Source: Leishmania donovani
Taxonomy: Eukaryota; Euglenozoa; Kinetoplastea; Trypanosomatida; Trypanosomatidae
Assembly: GCF_000227135.1 (NCBI RefSeq)
Contig: NC_018253.1
Coordinates: forward strand, 158,313-222,312
DNA length: 64,000 bases
Direction: 5' to 3'
Below, one piece after another: positions 1 to 10,004 of this stretch; position 1 is the stretch's first letter; each line of letters begins with the position of its first letter. Both the position numbers and the translations under genes were made by a program. The notes beneath the pieces were generated by a model. It worked only from the letters and a program-made list of their open reading frames with translations. It searched no databases and was not told the origin of the DNA.

Positions 1-1365
1 GCTACAACCCGATGGAAAGGCAAGCTTTTGTGGATGCCGCGAAGTTGCTCTCCCTTGCGGATCCCAGACTCGCACGAGTCACTCCCTGCGGCGGCCTCTG
101 CAGCGCATCTCTCACCTCGGGGTTACCCTTCATGCACTCCCGTGCGACACAGGCGATTGATCTTCACTAGGTTAGACGCCTTGAGACCGCCTTGGTGGCC
201 GAGAGAGATCGGCACGTGCATGCCACAGATGCTGCTGATGGAAGTCAGAATCGTGCTGGGTGGCATGTGCACATCGGCCTCACCCTCGTGGACACCCGGT
301 TCACCCAACGTGAACATCTTCTTACGCCTTCTTTGTGCTGCCCTGTTTCGCTAGGTGGTGGGAGCGGCTAGGAAATGGGGTGCACGCATGTGTGAGGGGG
401 ACGGAGCGGAACGGTTTTCCAGGTCATGAGCTGTCAGCAAAAGGCGACCAAGACAAGGAACGTGCGTACGCAGACCGAGACGTGAGTCGGTGCACGCGCC
501 CGTCGGTATCTCTGCTTCCCTCTTGTGTGCACTGTTGCTGCCTCCTCGTGTCCGGGTGTCCTCACCCCCCCCCTCCCACCCGTCTCGCACTGTCGGTAGA
601 CGCGTTGATGAGTGTCTGGGTGCGCCATCGGTCACGAACGAGAAGACGCGGAAGAGAAGAATTCAAGGAGACGTGGCGTTTTCGTGTGTCGTTGGGTTTG
701 TGGCGTGTGGTGCCCGACGTCGGCTCGAGCAACAGATGAAAAGGCACAAGGGATGGGAGGGCAGGAAACATATAAGGAACTCACCGGCACGGATGAGGGG
801 AACACATCAGCGTGTGGGCACATTGCAGCAACAAAACAACAGACGCACACACGCACGCACCTCGCAGCCTCATCCTGTTCATGGCCCATGCGTGCTGCCT
901 TTCCACAAGCACACCCTCTTGTAAGAGAAGCGATGTGACGATTCCTCGTCCGTTGATCGCCAAGCCTTCACTGACGGGCTGCATTCGCTTCGTTTTGTAG
1001 CTTGTTAGTGCACCGCCTGCATGAGCTGCCCGAAAGGCAAGACATCACCCCTTGCATGCGCCTTGTGTGCGACACACGCCCCCAGAATTCAGATCTGAAC
1101 TGTGAAGTACGTCCCACCCCGTCCCTTATTACCATTGCAGCAGCCCAGTGCTGCTCGCTCCATTATCGCCTTCCCCGCCCCCTTTGAGGCTGCGCTGGCA
1201 GTGATGAGGTGGGCATTGAGGGCAGAGTGATGGGGTGGCGCGGGTGAAGAAAGACGCGTGTACGCATGAGCAAAGCAGGGGGGCGGCGAGGAAGGCGGTA
1301 GAGGGGTGTCCCCCGATCTCCTGCCTACGCCCTCCTCTCCCACGCCGGCAATCACCTCTCCACCA
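1..1365. other. Non-coding spacer downstream of the RNase III-like gene
   Basis: No reading frame here shows a recognisable domain or protein-like composition. The stretch is low-complexity, with short C and G runs, and would be 3' UTR and intergenic sequence of the minus-strand gene ending at 1366. I see no RNA gene or repeat that I can name. Confidence 0.6.
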
Positions 1366-3381
1366 CTACAGCACGACTTCTTCCTCCGTCGTCGGCGAGC
1401 GAATCCGCGGCGCCGGCACGCCACCCGCGTTGCCGTCCTCGCCGTCAGGGATGTGTGCCGTCGCTATAGCAGCCCTGCCATTGCCATGACTGGAGCAATC
1501 ACTGCTCCCCTCCGTCCGCGTCGGCGACTCCAGCGGCGATGGTGCTGACAAAGGAAACCGGAGGTAGTAATTCAACAGCATCCGCATGGATGCATCCTGC
1601 ATCGCCGACATGAGCGTTTCGCCCTTCCCCTCACCCAGGCAGTAGCGCCCGGCGTAGAGGCGGCAAACCGTGTACTCCACCTGGCGATACTGCTGCGCGT
1701 TGTGCAGTGAGGCGTAGTTGTTTGTCTCCTGCACATCCACGACGCGACGCACCACCTGATCAACATCGATCGGTGATCGGCGCAGTTTCTCGGATACCTG
1801 CGGCGCATAGCGAAGGACAAGTTGCGCCTCTTTGAACGCATTCGGGCTAGTCGACTCAAGTGCGTGGAGCAGCAGCGGTGGTGCAAGATGGCCGTAGTCC
1901 TCCGCGTGCCTCTCGAGGGCCTCATCGTGGAGCATCTGGGTACCATGGGCGCCGCCACTTGACTCAAACTGTTCGCGCCGCCGGTCGGCCCTGCGGTTCA
2001 TTGGGTGCGCACGGCCCTCCAGCACCTCCTCCTCGTCTACAGTGCGGGACTTGACCCGCGCCAGCTCCTCAGCAACGCGGCGGTGGAGCGCCTCGACACT
2101 CGCTTCATTATCATCCAAAGGCGGCGATAGAGGCGAAGTAGCCGAGGGAGCTGCTGCTGGTGCATCTACACGGGCGTCCTGCTCGGACGTGGCGGCAACA
2201 ATGGCCTCTGCCGCCTCGATGATCTGACGGAGCCGTATATGGCGTGCCAGCTGGCTCGCAAACAGCTGATAGATAAGCGGTCGCACGCGGGCGTGGGCGT
2301 CTCCGGAAGTCTCGGCCATCTCAACGAAGGCAACAAAGGCGAAGAGAAAGCTGCGCACCCACTGCATGCGCGGCAACAGGTCCTCCTTGTGCACTGGAAA
2401 CAGCTTCAGCCGTGCAGCGGCGGAGCGCAACACCGCCCTCCAGTACCACCGGCGCTGCGCTGCTATGCCCTTCTCGACGCGCTGCAGGTGCGCTGCCGCC
2501 TCCTTTCGCGCGATACGCATGCGCTCCGAGAGGACGTTGAGCTCACGCCACATGGCGATGTCACCTTCTACGCCGCAGTGCTCGGCGAGGCCGATCCGCA
2601 TGGCTATACGGCCGCACGGCAGAAACCCTGTCGTTTCATGCAGCAACTGCTGCACATGCTTCGAGCGCAGCCGCGGATAAGCAGAGTAGGTGAGCTCCAG
2701 CAATACGGAACGTACCAGCGCGTCCCCGCGTAGGGCGAGAGCGCCGTGCACGGGGGCGTTGAGGGGTGTGTGATCGAGCATCGACCACATCTGATCCACT
2801 TCGCGAATGGAGAGTGTGTCAGCGGCAGTGGCGGAGGCAAAGGACGATGCGGCGACTGGCGGTGGACTCGCTTGGAAGGCACGCGAGTACAGTGGAGAGC
2901 TGTGTTGCGGCGCGTTGTCGTTACGTGGCGATCCCTGCTCCGTTGTCGATTCTCCGGCCGACGCTGCTCCACCATCGAGGGGAGCTGCTGACGCTTGACC
3001 AGAGCGTCGCAGCGCTGCGTTAGCGGCCTTGTAGGCCTGCAGGAGAGACTCCAGATCTCGCACTGTCCGCGGCGTTAGCGCGGCATCGGAGAACAAGTTC
3101 TGCGTCTCACAAGCATCCATCAGGAGCCGGTACACGTCCCCCACGCTGCGCTCCTTGGGAACGCTTGCCAGCTGCACGGCGCCACGCATCTCGGCACGGC
3201 GACGTTGGCGTTTTTGCGCCTTTACCTTCATGAATAGCGGGTTAGGTTGCCGCTTGTCGCTGTGGAGGTCGCTCGGATCGACTGGCATGACCAGCCGCCG
3301 CGGGCGGAAGCGCGGAAAGTAGCGGGACGGGTTGCCATCCAGGTCCAACTTGCTGCACCACAAGCGCAGCGAGCGCCGCAT
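1366..3381 (-). CDS. RNase III-fold / dsRBD-like protein, probably mitochondrial
   Basis: This encodes a 671-residue protein from the ATG at 3381. The frame stays open upstream without an ATG near its beginning, but a strong pyrimidine tract with a CAG acceptor at 3398-3399 sits just before this ATG, which decides the start. The N-terminus is Arg-rich and lacks acidic residues (MRRSLRLWCSKL), as in mitochondrial presequences. Residues about 212-265 resemble an RNase III domain: a GDAL motif stands where bacterial enzymes have GDAVL, followed by a helix and a second conserved block ending in RIAMRIGL. The Glu of the usual LExLGD signature is replaced (LALRGD), so catalysis is doubtful. Residues about 560-608 resemble the end of a double-stranded RNA-binding domain (GEGKGETLMSAMQDAS). 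Inactive RNase III folds with a dsRBD are known in mitoribosomal mL44 and in kinetoplastid editing factors. Which one this is remains open. Confidence 0.72.
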   Translation of the reverse strand: MRRSLRLWCSKLDLDGNPSRYFPRFRPRRLVMPVDPSDLHSDKRQPNPLFMKVKAQKRQRRRAEMRGAVQLASVPKERSVGDVYRLLMDACETQNLFSDAALTPRTVRDLESLLQAYKAANAALRRSGQASAAPLDGGAASAGESTTEQGSPRNDNAPQHSSPLYSRAFQASPPPVAASSFASATAADTLSIREVDQMWSMLDHTPLNAPVHGALALRGDALVRSVLLELTYSAYPRLRSKHVQQLLHETTGFLPCGRIAMRIGLAEHCGVEGDIAMWRELNVLSERMRIARKEAAAHLQRVEKGIAAQRRWYWRAVLRSAAARLKLFPVHKEDLLPRMQWVRSFLFAFVAFVEMAETSGDAHARVRPLIYQLFASQLARHIRLRQIIEAAEAIVAATSEQDARVDAPAAAPSATSPLSPPLDDNEASVEALHRRVAEELARVKSRTVDEEEVLEGRAHPMNRRADRRREQFESSGGAHGTQMLHDEALERHAEDYGHLAPPLLLHALESTSPNAFKEAQLVLRYAPQVSEKLRRSPIDVDQVVRRVVDVQETNNYASLHNAQQYRQVEYTVCRLYAGRYCLGEGKGETLMSAMQDASMRMLLNYYLRFPLSAPSPLESPTRTEGSSDCSSHGNGRAAIATAHIPDGEDGNAGGVPAPRIRSPTTEEEVVL

Positions 3382-4016
3382 TGTACGTGTGTCGGTACTG
3401 GGAGGGGAGAGGGGTGGCTTAGAGCCGAGAGAAGAAGGGTGAAGAGTAAGCAGCGCCACCGTGGCACCCTCACACATGCACAAGCGGGCGTGCACAAGGC
3501 GGAAGCGCCCAGTCACCGGGGAAAGAGCGGAGAGAGTGGGAGAGAGGTGTGAAGCCCAAGAAACGAGTCGAAAAACTCAAAGAAGCGGAGGAGCGAGTCG
3601 GCGAGGGGGAGACAACACGGCGACCGGCGGAGAAGAGCAGTTTTGTGCACAGGGCTATCTCCGCACTGCTGCTGCTTGCTTTGGAACCTGCTATCTTTCT
3701 CTCTCTCCCCGCCCCCTCGGTGACATCACAAACAAGACTGAGTGACGGTGCGCGGGCATCTGCCAGGCTCCGTAGCGCAGCACAGTGACGATGGACACCC
3801 CATGGATATCGGGATGCTTGGCTTTCCGCCTGCTTTTGTGTGCGTTTTCTGTGCGTATGGCCCTGTGCGCGTATGTCATGAGAAGCTCACAGAACACGCA
3901 CAACTCCCTCTGTACAGAGACGCGCAATCCGAAACCAGCAACGCATCTGATCAATGATGATACACCAGCCAGCCAACCCGCGCTCACGGAGACACAGGCG
4001 CGCCTGTTTAGAGCAT
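3382..4016. other. Intergenic spacer between taxilin-like and RNase III-like genes
   Basis: Apart from the acceptor next to the downstream gene, I see only low-complexity purine-rich sequence on the + strand. No gene is supported. Confidence 0.6.
3398..3450 (-). promoter_or_regulatory. Predicted trans-splice acceptor of the RNase III-like gene
   Basis: On the sense strand a pyrimidine-rich tract ends in CCCCTCCCAG, with the AG at 3398-3399, 17 bases before the ATG at 3381. An alternative AG lies at about 3418-3420. The assignment is inferred from the known kinetoplastid pattern of pyrimidine tract plus first AG. Confidence 0.5.
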
Positions 4017-5015
4017 CTACTTCTTCTCCTGTCGGCTCTGCTGGGCTTGGCGGCACTTCTTCTCCGCCGCTGTCTTCGCCTTCTCCAGCTGCTGCATCTC
4101 GCGCTTCAGTGACGCGTGCTTGGCGCGTAGATCCGTCAACTCCTTGTCCATCTGAAGGCGCTGCTGGTGCACCTTCGCCTTTTCCGCCTCCAACTCGGTG
4201 ATGCGCATCTGCGCCTGATCGTGTTGGCGCCTTGCGAGCGCCTCGACGTCTGCCGGCTTCATGACAGACTCGGCGAACCCTTCGAACTGCTTCTCGTACA
4301 CCTCCAGCTGCTGCTGCAGGGCTGCCCGCGTCATCTCCACCGATTGGCGCTCGCGCCGCACCAGCATGAGCTGCGCCTCGATCAGCTCCACCTCCTTGGT
4401 CGCCTCCTGATAGGCTACAATGAGCTCCTGGTACTCCGCCGTGCGCCCCTTCAGTCCATCCTGGAACTCCGCAAAGTTCTGCTCAAACGTTTCCTTCTGG
4501 CGCATCAGCCTCGCTTCGAGCCCCTGCACCTCCGCCTCGACTGTCTCAACGCGCTCGCGACGTTTCTCGCACTCTGCCCAGATGCTCTGCACGTTTTGGC
4601 TCACGCGCTCCCGCACATCGCTGCGGTAGGCCTCCATCTCTGGCTGCATCTTCTCCGTCAGCTGCTCTCGCTTCCTCGCCGTCTCTTGCAGGTTTTGGCA
4701 GATGTACTTGGACTTCTCCTCCTGCGCCTTGACCTTGCGCACGTCCATCCGCACGCTGTCCACGGAGCGCTCCTGCACGCCCAGCCTCTTCTTCACGTTC
4801 GCCAGCTCCGTCTCCATCTTCCTTGTCCTGGCGATCTCCTTCTGCACCAGGCCCTGGATGAAGGCATCGCCATGCTCCGTCGCAAGGGCCTGCACCTTCT
4901 CCGTCAGTACCGCACGGAGGGCAGTTTCGGCCATCTGGAGATGCTCTGGGGAGTAGTCAGCGAGGGAGGCCAACGCCGCTTCCTCGAGCGAGGCCGGTCC
5001 GGAAGTGGATGCCAT
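4017..5015 (-). CDS. Taxilin-like coiled-coil protein
   Basis: This encodes 332 residues from the ATG at 5015 (MASTSGPASLEE). The open frame runs a few codons further only through a GTG, and a possible acceptor AG lies at 5024-5025, so the ATG is preferred. Residues about 60-330 are almost uninterrupted charged heptads rich in Glu, Gln, Lys and Arg, with no membrane segment or signal peptide. A block near residues 105-120 (KYICQNLQETARKREQL) resembles the region around the conserved (L)CRELQ motif of taxilins, which bind syntaxins in animals and occur in flagellates. The tail is Lys/Gln/Arg-rich and ends in KK. The coiled coil is plainly seen; the taxilin assignment is family-level inference and could be wrong, since coiled coils resemble each other by composition. 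Confidence 0.65.
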   Translation of the reverse strand: MASTSGPASLEEAALASLADYSPEHLQMAETALRAVLTEKVQALATEHGDAFIQGLVQKEIARTRKMETELANVKKRLGVQERSVDSVRMDVRKVKAQEEKSKYICQNLQETARKREQLTEKMQPEMEAYRSDVRERVSQNVQSIWAECEKRRERVETVEAEVQGLEARLMRQKETFEQNFAEFQDGLKGRTAEYQELIVAYQEATKEVELIEAQLMLVRRERQSVEMTRAALQQQLEVYEKQFEGFAESVMKPADVEALARRQHDQAQMRITELEAEKAKVHQQRLQMDKELTDLRAKHASLKREMQQLEKAKTAAEKKCRQAQQSRQEKK

Positions 5016-6510
5016 GATGCACACTGGGCAGAGGATGGGCGAAAGGGAGGAGCGCCGAGGATGTGGAAAAGGGCAACCGAATGGAAACGGCGGCTGGCAC
5101 CCGTGCGGAGAGGCGTCCTCGCGTGCCTTGCTCCCACTTCGAACGTAGCTGGGGAGGTAAAGTGGATCTATGGAACGACACAGAGGCGGAGAGCCGCACG
5201 CGAGACAGCGCGGGTATGGTCAGCGGAAAAGAGCAACAAAAAGAAATACAGGGTACTCTAGGGGGACGAGATGCTGCCACCACGGCGATGCGTCTCTTCG
5301 CCCATGCCGGGGTGGGTGGAAAGTAGGTCAACCACAAAATAGAGAACGACGTCGTAAGGAACGAGGTGCGTGCGTGCGTGAGAGACACGCAGTCGGCGCA
5401 GATTTGTGTAGCGGTGGTGATTGGGAAGAAGAAACGGAAGGCGGCGACGAAGGTGGGTGAATGGCAGACACACATGCACACGCAAGGAGTTCATGCCTCC
5501 TGCGCGTGCGTCCAGCATGTATGCGTGAAAAGGGAAGTGGTGAGTAGAGGAGATGGTCGCACCCTCTTCTCTTATACCAATATACCGCGCACGACGTGAG
5601 GATGAGAGGAGGCTACGGTGGTGGAAAGGGCTGGGCGATATCACCGAATCGCTGCACTCAAATGAAGCTGCGCGGAGGTGAGGGAAAGGTGAGTGTCTTG
5701 AGGAGGGTACGGGCGCGTTGTAACAGGATACGCAAGCTTCCTCGGTCTGTGGGCGTGTGCATGCGCGGAAGCCGCGGTAAGGGCGAGAGACAGCGATGGG
5801 GAATGTCGCAGCACCCCATACCAGCGCACCTCTCGCTCCTTTCGCGTTGCACACGAATACCTGCGAGCTTTTCTTTGCGTGCGTCCTTGTTTTCGTCTCG
5901 GCGTGCGCGATGGTATACATGTGCTACAGCCTCGCACTCCTCCCTCCCCCCCTCTCTCCACATCGCGTTGCTCTGTTAATCTGTGATACGCGCGGGTGCG
6001 CGTGTGGCCACATCCGCGCACGCGCACACAGGAAGAAGAGGAGGCGGGATACGGGGAAAGAGCGAGGGAGAGGGTGTAAGCGTGAGCATGCGAATGTGGC
6101 GTGTCCGTTTGCGATCGAGATGATGAGCAGTCACGCCGCATGTCGTGCAGACACCCACAGAATGCGGAAAGGGGGACGGGTGCGGATAGGAAAAAAGGTA
6201 TGAGAACAGCGCTGCTCACCCCCTCATTCTCCCACGCGTAGACACACAGGGTCCACCGCCGCGCTCCTGCTTGTGAGCCGGCCTCCGATGGAACAGCAAC
6301 GACAGCAGCATAACGGAAAAAACGAGCGGAAGAAATGCGTGCATGTGCGCCCGACAGTATGCGTGCTCATGCCTGCAGATGGATGGGCTCCCTCCCTGCC
6401 CGTGTTACCGTATGAGCGATGACACTGTAGTTGAGCGTTTCCGCGGTTTGACCTCCCCCTCCCTTCCTCCTCGGTATGCTGGCACGTGGGCAGAGAAAAG
6501 TGCGGCACGC
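5016..6510. other. Intergenic spacer between PPR and taxilin-like genes
   Basis: This 1.5 kb stretch is low-complexity, with alternating purine-rich and CA-rich segments. Open frames exist on both strands but have biased His/Arg/Thr or Ser/Pro composition and no domain. No RNA gene or mobile element is recognised. Confidence 0.6.
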
Positions 6511-7698
6511 TCACCTGGGAAGCACGGAGTCCGACGTGGAGGGGACACTCGACTCGTAGTACCACACGACGAAGTACCCCACGATCGACTTCAGCACCAT
6601 CATGAACGCCAAGTACGCCATGGCCCCTATCAAGAAGTTCCACGAGCGCAGCGGTGTCACGGCGATCCAGGCATCTATGTATGCCATGCCCCTGCGCACA
6701 TAGCCGGCATTGCCCTTCCGCAGCGCCTCGCAGAGGATGAGATAGCTCTCCCACTCCAGCGGCACACGCGGGCGACGGTTGCGCATTTCGCTGTAGCAGT
6801 TATATACGACGCGCCAGTCGAACGGATCCATGTTCATATAGACCCGCATGAGGGCATTGTAGGTCTTGGCGGTGATTCGACTTCTGCGCTCACGAGAGAT
6901 TCTGTCGAAGACCTCGATGGCGCGCGCCCACTGCGGCGGCACCTCGGCGGAGAGGCTTGTGATCATCAGCTCGTAATTGCGGGCAGCAGGTCGCACGCCG
7001 CGCTGCTGCATATCGTCGAATAGCGACTGACAAGCCTTGGGCATTCCGCGCTGCAGACACATCTCCATCAACGCTGCGTACATGTTCGGCGTCGGCGCCA
7101 TATGCTGTTTTATCATAACTTGGTAGAGCTCCATGCTTGCCCGCAGCTGCCCGCCGCTCATGAGAGAGGAAAGGAGTGCCTCATAGGTGGAGGCGCTGAT
7201 GCGCAGCCCGGCAGCCTTGGCACCCTTCACGGCCGCCAGGGCCAAGGAGTAGTCCTTCGGCGGCAGGTGGTCAATGTAGCGGCGCAGTTGCACATTACTG
7301 ACCGTGCGCGCTTGCACAGAGCAGGCAAACGCTTCCTCGACCTCCGCCGGTGTGTTGAGGGGTACCTCGTCACCATGAAGGTCATTCACGGTCGCAGTAG
7401 CCGCAGCAGTGGTGCCAGTGCCGAGCGGAGACGAGGTGTCCGCAGAAGGCACTGCGGCAGTCTCGGCAGCATCGCTGGCTGTAAACGCCGAAATGAATGG
7501 CAACGGAGAGGGTGCGGCAGGGGTGGAAGAAGGCAACTCTGAGACAGGTGGATAAGAGCGCAGCGTTGTACTGCTCGTGAAGCTGCGGCGCGCAGTCCAG
7601 GTAGCCCCGCCGTTGCGCCTCACGACGCCCTTGCCACTGTGTGCAAGCGCTGCCGGCACATGCCTGGGTGTGGAGAGAGGCAGCCCGCAGCGGTACAT
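6511..7698 (-). CDS. Pentatricopeptide repeat protein with C-terminal membrane segment
   Basis: This encodes 395 residues from the ATG at 7698. The frame extends 26 codons upstream but without an earlier ATG, and a good acceptor lies at 7869-7870. The basic, Ser/Thr-rich N-terminus (MYRCGLPLSTPRH) looks like a mitochondrial presequence and is followed by about 90 low-complexity residues. Residues about 160-330 carry at least four PPR-type helical pairs, recognisable by blocks such as TYEALLSSLMSGGQ, MYAALMEMCLQRG, NYELMITSL and TYNALMRVYM. PPR proteins bind organellar RNA one base per repeat, and kinetoplastids use many in mitochondrial RNA processing and mitoribosomes. Residues about 355-380 are strongly hydrophobic (GAMAYLAFMMVLKSIVGYFVV), which is unusual for the family and suggests tethering to the inner membrane. 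The exact RNA target cannot be read from sequence. Confidence 0.82.
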   Translation of the reverse strand: MYRCGLPLSTPRHVPAALAHSGKGVVRRNGGATWTARRSFTSSTTLRSYPPVSELPSSTPAAPSPLPFISAFTASDAAETAAVPSADTSSPLGTGTTAAATATVNDLHGDEVPLNTPAEVEEAFACSVQARTVSNVQLRRYIDHLPPKDYSLALAAVKGAKAAGLRISASTYEALLSSLMSGGQLRASMELYQVMIKQHMAPTPNMYAALMEMCLQRGMPKACQSLFDDMQQRGVRPAARNYELMITSLSAEVPPQWARAIEVFDRISRERRSRITAKTYNALMRVYMNMDPFDWRVVYNCYSEMRNRRPRVPLEWESYLILCEALRKGNAGYVRRGMAYIDAWIAVTPLRSWNFLIGAMAYLAFMMVLKSIVGYFVVWYYESSVPSTSDSVLPR

Positions 7699-7868
7699 GG
7701 AGTGAGGTGGCCAAGTGGGGAGATGCGTGTGACGCTGAAGCACACGGTAGTAGCGATAGGTGGAAGAAACACACAAAAAGATGCACGTGCGCGTGCGCCC
7801 GCTGGCGTCGATCGGTGCGCTGACGTGTGTGCGTGTGCGTTAAGTGAGGAGGGCGGGTGGGCGACGGC

Positions 7869-7965
7869 CTGCAGGGTGAAAAAGTGGTGGGCAGTGCGGG
7901 TAAAGGGATGCGCACACGAGAAGGAAGGGAAGAGAAGGGGAGAGAAGGGGAGAGAAGGGAAGGGG
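7869..7965 (-). promoter_or_regulatory. Predicted trans-splice acceptor of the PPR gene
   Basis: The sense strand carries a long repeated CCCTTCTCTC tract (7918-7965), then a second pyrimidine stretch ending TTTTTCACCCTGCAG, with the AG at 7869-7870. This would give a 5' UTR of about 170 bases before the ATG at 7698. Confidence 0.55.
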
Positions 7966-8556
7966 GTCGATCCAACGGTGGTGATCTGGCGGAGAGTGGG
8001 CAGCGGTAGAAACACCATGAGCGCACAGCTGAGAAAGATCCTAAGACACGGAGGCCGACGTGCGTGTTTTGAGAGGTGGGGATAGTACTGGGGCCGCTGC
8101 TCAACCTATGGGAGAGCAGTAGAGCACTAAGCTGCTCCCCCCCCCCCAATCCCGTCCCGACATGCACCTGCCTGCGTCCCACTCCCCCTATCCCCTCTTT
8201 GTTCCCACGTGCGCCGGCTGCTCATGGCGTCCACACCAAGTAGTAAGATGGCCCAGAAAACAGAGACGGGTACAGGCACGCACAGACAGACACGTACACA
8301 CACGTGCAGGGTAAGAGGGAATCTATCGCGCGTGATCACAGGAGAGAGGGAGAAAGGGGAAGGGCCAAGAGAGAGATGAGCAGCGACCTCCCTCCTCCCC
8401 ACAGACAAAATACAGGGGAGGGGTGAGGTGAGATGCCCCGTGCGTGTATGTGCGCGCTTGTCATTCTGATCCTCTGTCACGATGCAAGAAAACAAGTCAG
8501 TGTCCATATCAAGAGAGAATACGTGTGGGTGTGTGAAAACAACTTGACTACTTAGG

Positions 8557-8574
8557 TATATATATATATATATA
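8557..8574. repeat. (TA)n dinucleotide tract
   Basis: An uninterrupted run of alternating T and A stands out in GC-rich sequence. Similar tracts occur at 32361-32380 and 42393-42411, each in an intergenic spacer. Confidence 0.9.
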
Positions 8575-9531
8575 GATGCTATCCGATTAGAAACAGATAC
8601 GAGCTCACGCCTCTTCCCTCCCCCTCTCTCTCCCTCTCCATGGAAAGAGGGGAGAAGGGGGGAGGAGTCGAGAGAGGGCGAGAGAAGGGGAGAGAGACCG
8701 AGGGTGGTGATGAAGGTAAAATGAAGCCCGAGTCATGCTGTGTCGTCGTATCGTGCGTCCGATCGCGTGCATGTGCGCACTTCCGTTAACGAACTACATG
8801 CCGCATGCGTGAGACGCTTTCGCCCGCACATACAGAGACACACACGCACACCCTGCCGCCATCCTCCTCCTGAACCCGCCCTCCCCTCTCCCTCCCCTCC
8901 CTCTCACCACTTCGTCCTCGCAACGCTTGCCATCCTCGCCGTCAGGCTGCCGTTGACGCAGTAGTGCGTTTGCACGCGCATGCAGCACAGAGCGGCGAAG
9001 TACAGAGAGGGAGAAAAGAAGTGTCCCCCTCCCCCTGCACTCACAGAGACACGCCGACCCACACAGCAGCAACCTGCACAAGAGGCAGGAGCGAGCCAAT
9101 GTGCGTGCGTGATGAGCTTTCATGGGTGCACACGTGTGCTCGAGCGAGGAGGAGGCAGAAAAAAAGGGAAATCAAATGACGAAACGCCCTGCGCGTACGT
9201 GAAGAAGAGCCTGCGAAAACAGAACGAGGATAGAGACGCACGCGCACAGCTATGGCTGCAAAGGGGGGGGGGGCAAGGGGTCGTTGGACAAGAGACGAGC
9301 GAAAGGATGAGCAAGGAGTGGCCTGCCCACGCTGCTCCCTCCCCCTTACTCGGACGGGCGGTTGTTTTTCCATTTGTTTTCTGTGCGACGACATACCTGT
9401 TGCCCTCCGACCACGTCCGGACATCCTTCCCCTGCCTCCCTTCATCCGTTCCTCTTTTCCGTCCACTGCTAAGGAGAAGAGTGCGTGTGCCGTGTCCCGC
9501 GTACCGTGTCGGTCTCTTCTCCACCCGTTTC

Positions 9532-9631
9532 TCAGCTTGACAGCACGCCAAGCAGCACGCTCTCATCGTACAGGAAGAGCTCCTCCCCTTCCACCTTCAC
9601 CGAAGAGCCACCGTACTCCGGCAGCAGTACC
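9532..9631 (-). CDS. Fragment of HSP10 cut by an assembly gap (probable duplicate of copy 1)
   Basis: These bases encode the last 33 residues of HSP10 (from VLLPEYGG to the C-terminal LSS) and the stop, then run into the 99-N gap. The sequence is the same as 10005-10104, and the shared block also covers the downstream flank back to about 9268, with only one substitution noticed (C at 9370, T at 9843). Because the copy stops exactly at the gap edge, it is better explained as the unmerged end of an overlapping contig than as a third gene. A true tandem third copy cannot be excluded from sequence alone. Confidence 0.5.
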
Positions 9632-9730
9632 NNNNNNNNNNNNNNNNNNNNNNNNNNNNNNNNNNNNNNNNNNNNNNNNNNNNNNNNNNNNNNNNNNNNN
9701 NNNNNNNNNNNNNNNNNNNNNNNNNNNNNN
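9632..9730. other. Assembly gap of 99 N with duplicated flanks
   Basis: The gap is 99 undetermined bases. Sequence 9268-9631 on its left recurs as 9741-10104 on its right (offset 473) with one substitution and a different G-run length. The ten bases directly right of the gap do not match the corresponding left sequence, so the right contig end may carry a small artefact. Confidence 0.95.
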
Positions 9731-10004
9731 AACGGATGAAGGGGGGCAAGGGGTCGTTGGACAAGAGACGAGCGAAAGGATGAGCAAGGAGTGGCCTGCC
9801 CACGCTGCTCCCTCCCCCTTACTCGGACGGGCGGTTGTTTTTTCATTTGTTTTCTGTGCGACGACATACCTGTTGCCCTCCGACCACGTCCGGACATCCT
9901 TCCCCTGCCTCCCTTCATCCGTTCCTCTTTTCCGTCCACTGCTAAGGAGAAGAGTGCGTGTGCCGTGTCCCGCGTACCGTGTCGGTCTCTTCTCCACCCG
10001 TTTC

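Larger units (their letters stand above)
7699..9531. other. Intergenic spacer between HSP10 copy 1 region and PPR gene
   Basis: It holds the PPR gene's predicted acceptor, a (TA)n tract at about 8557-8574, and alternating pyrimidine- and purine-rich blocks at 8600-8700. From about 9268 to 9531 it repeats 9741-10004 (see gap entry). No coding gene is supported. Confidence 0.6.

Noticed and set aside
4167..5261. 364-codon + strand frame, Leu-rich
   Set aside because: It is the antisense of the coiled-coil gene; its Leu richness comes from complementary CTC/CAG-type codons. All other genes are on the minus strand.
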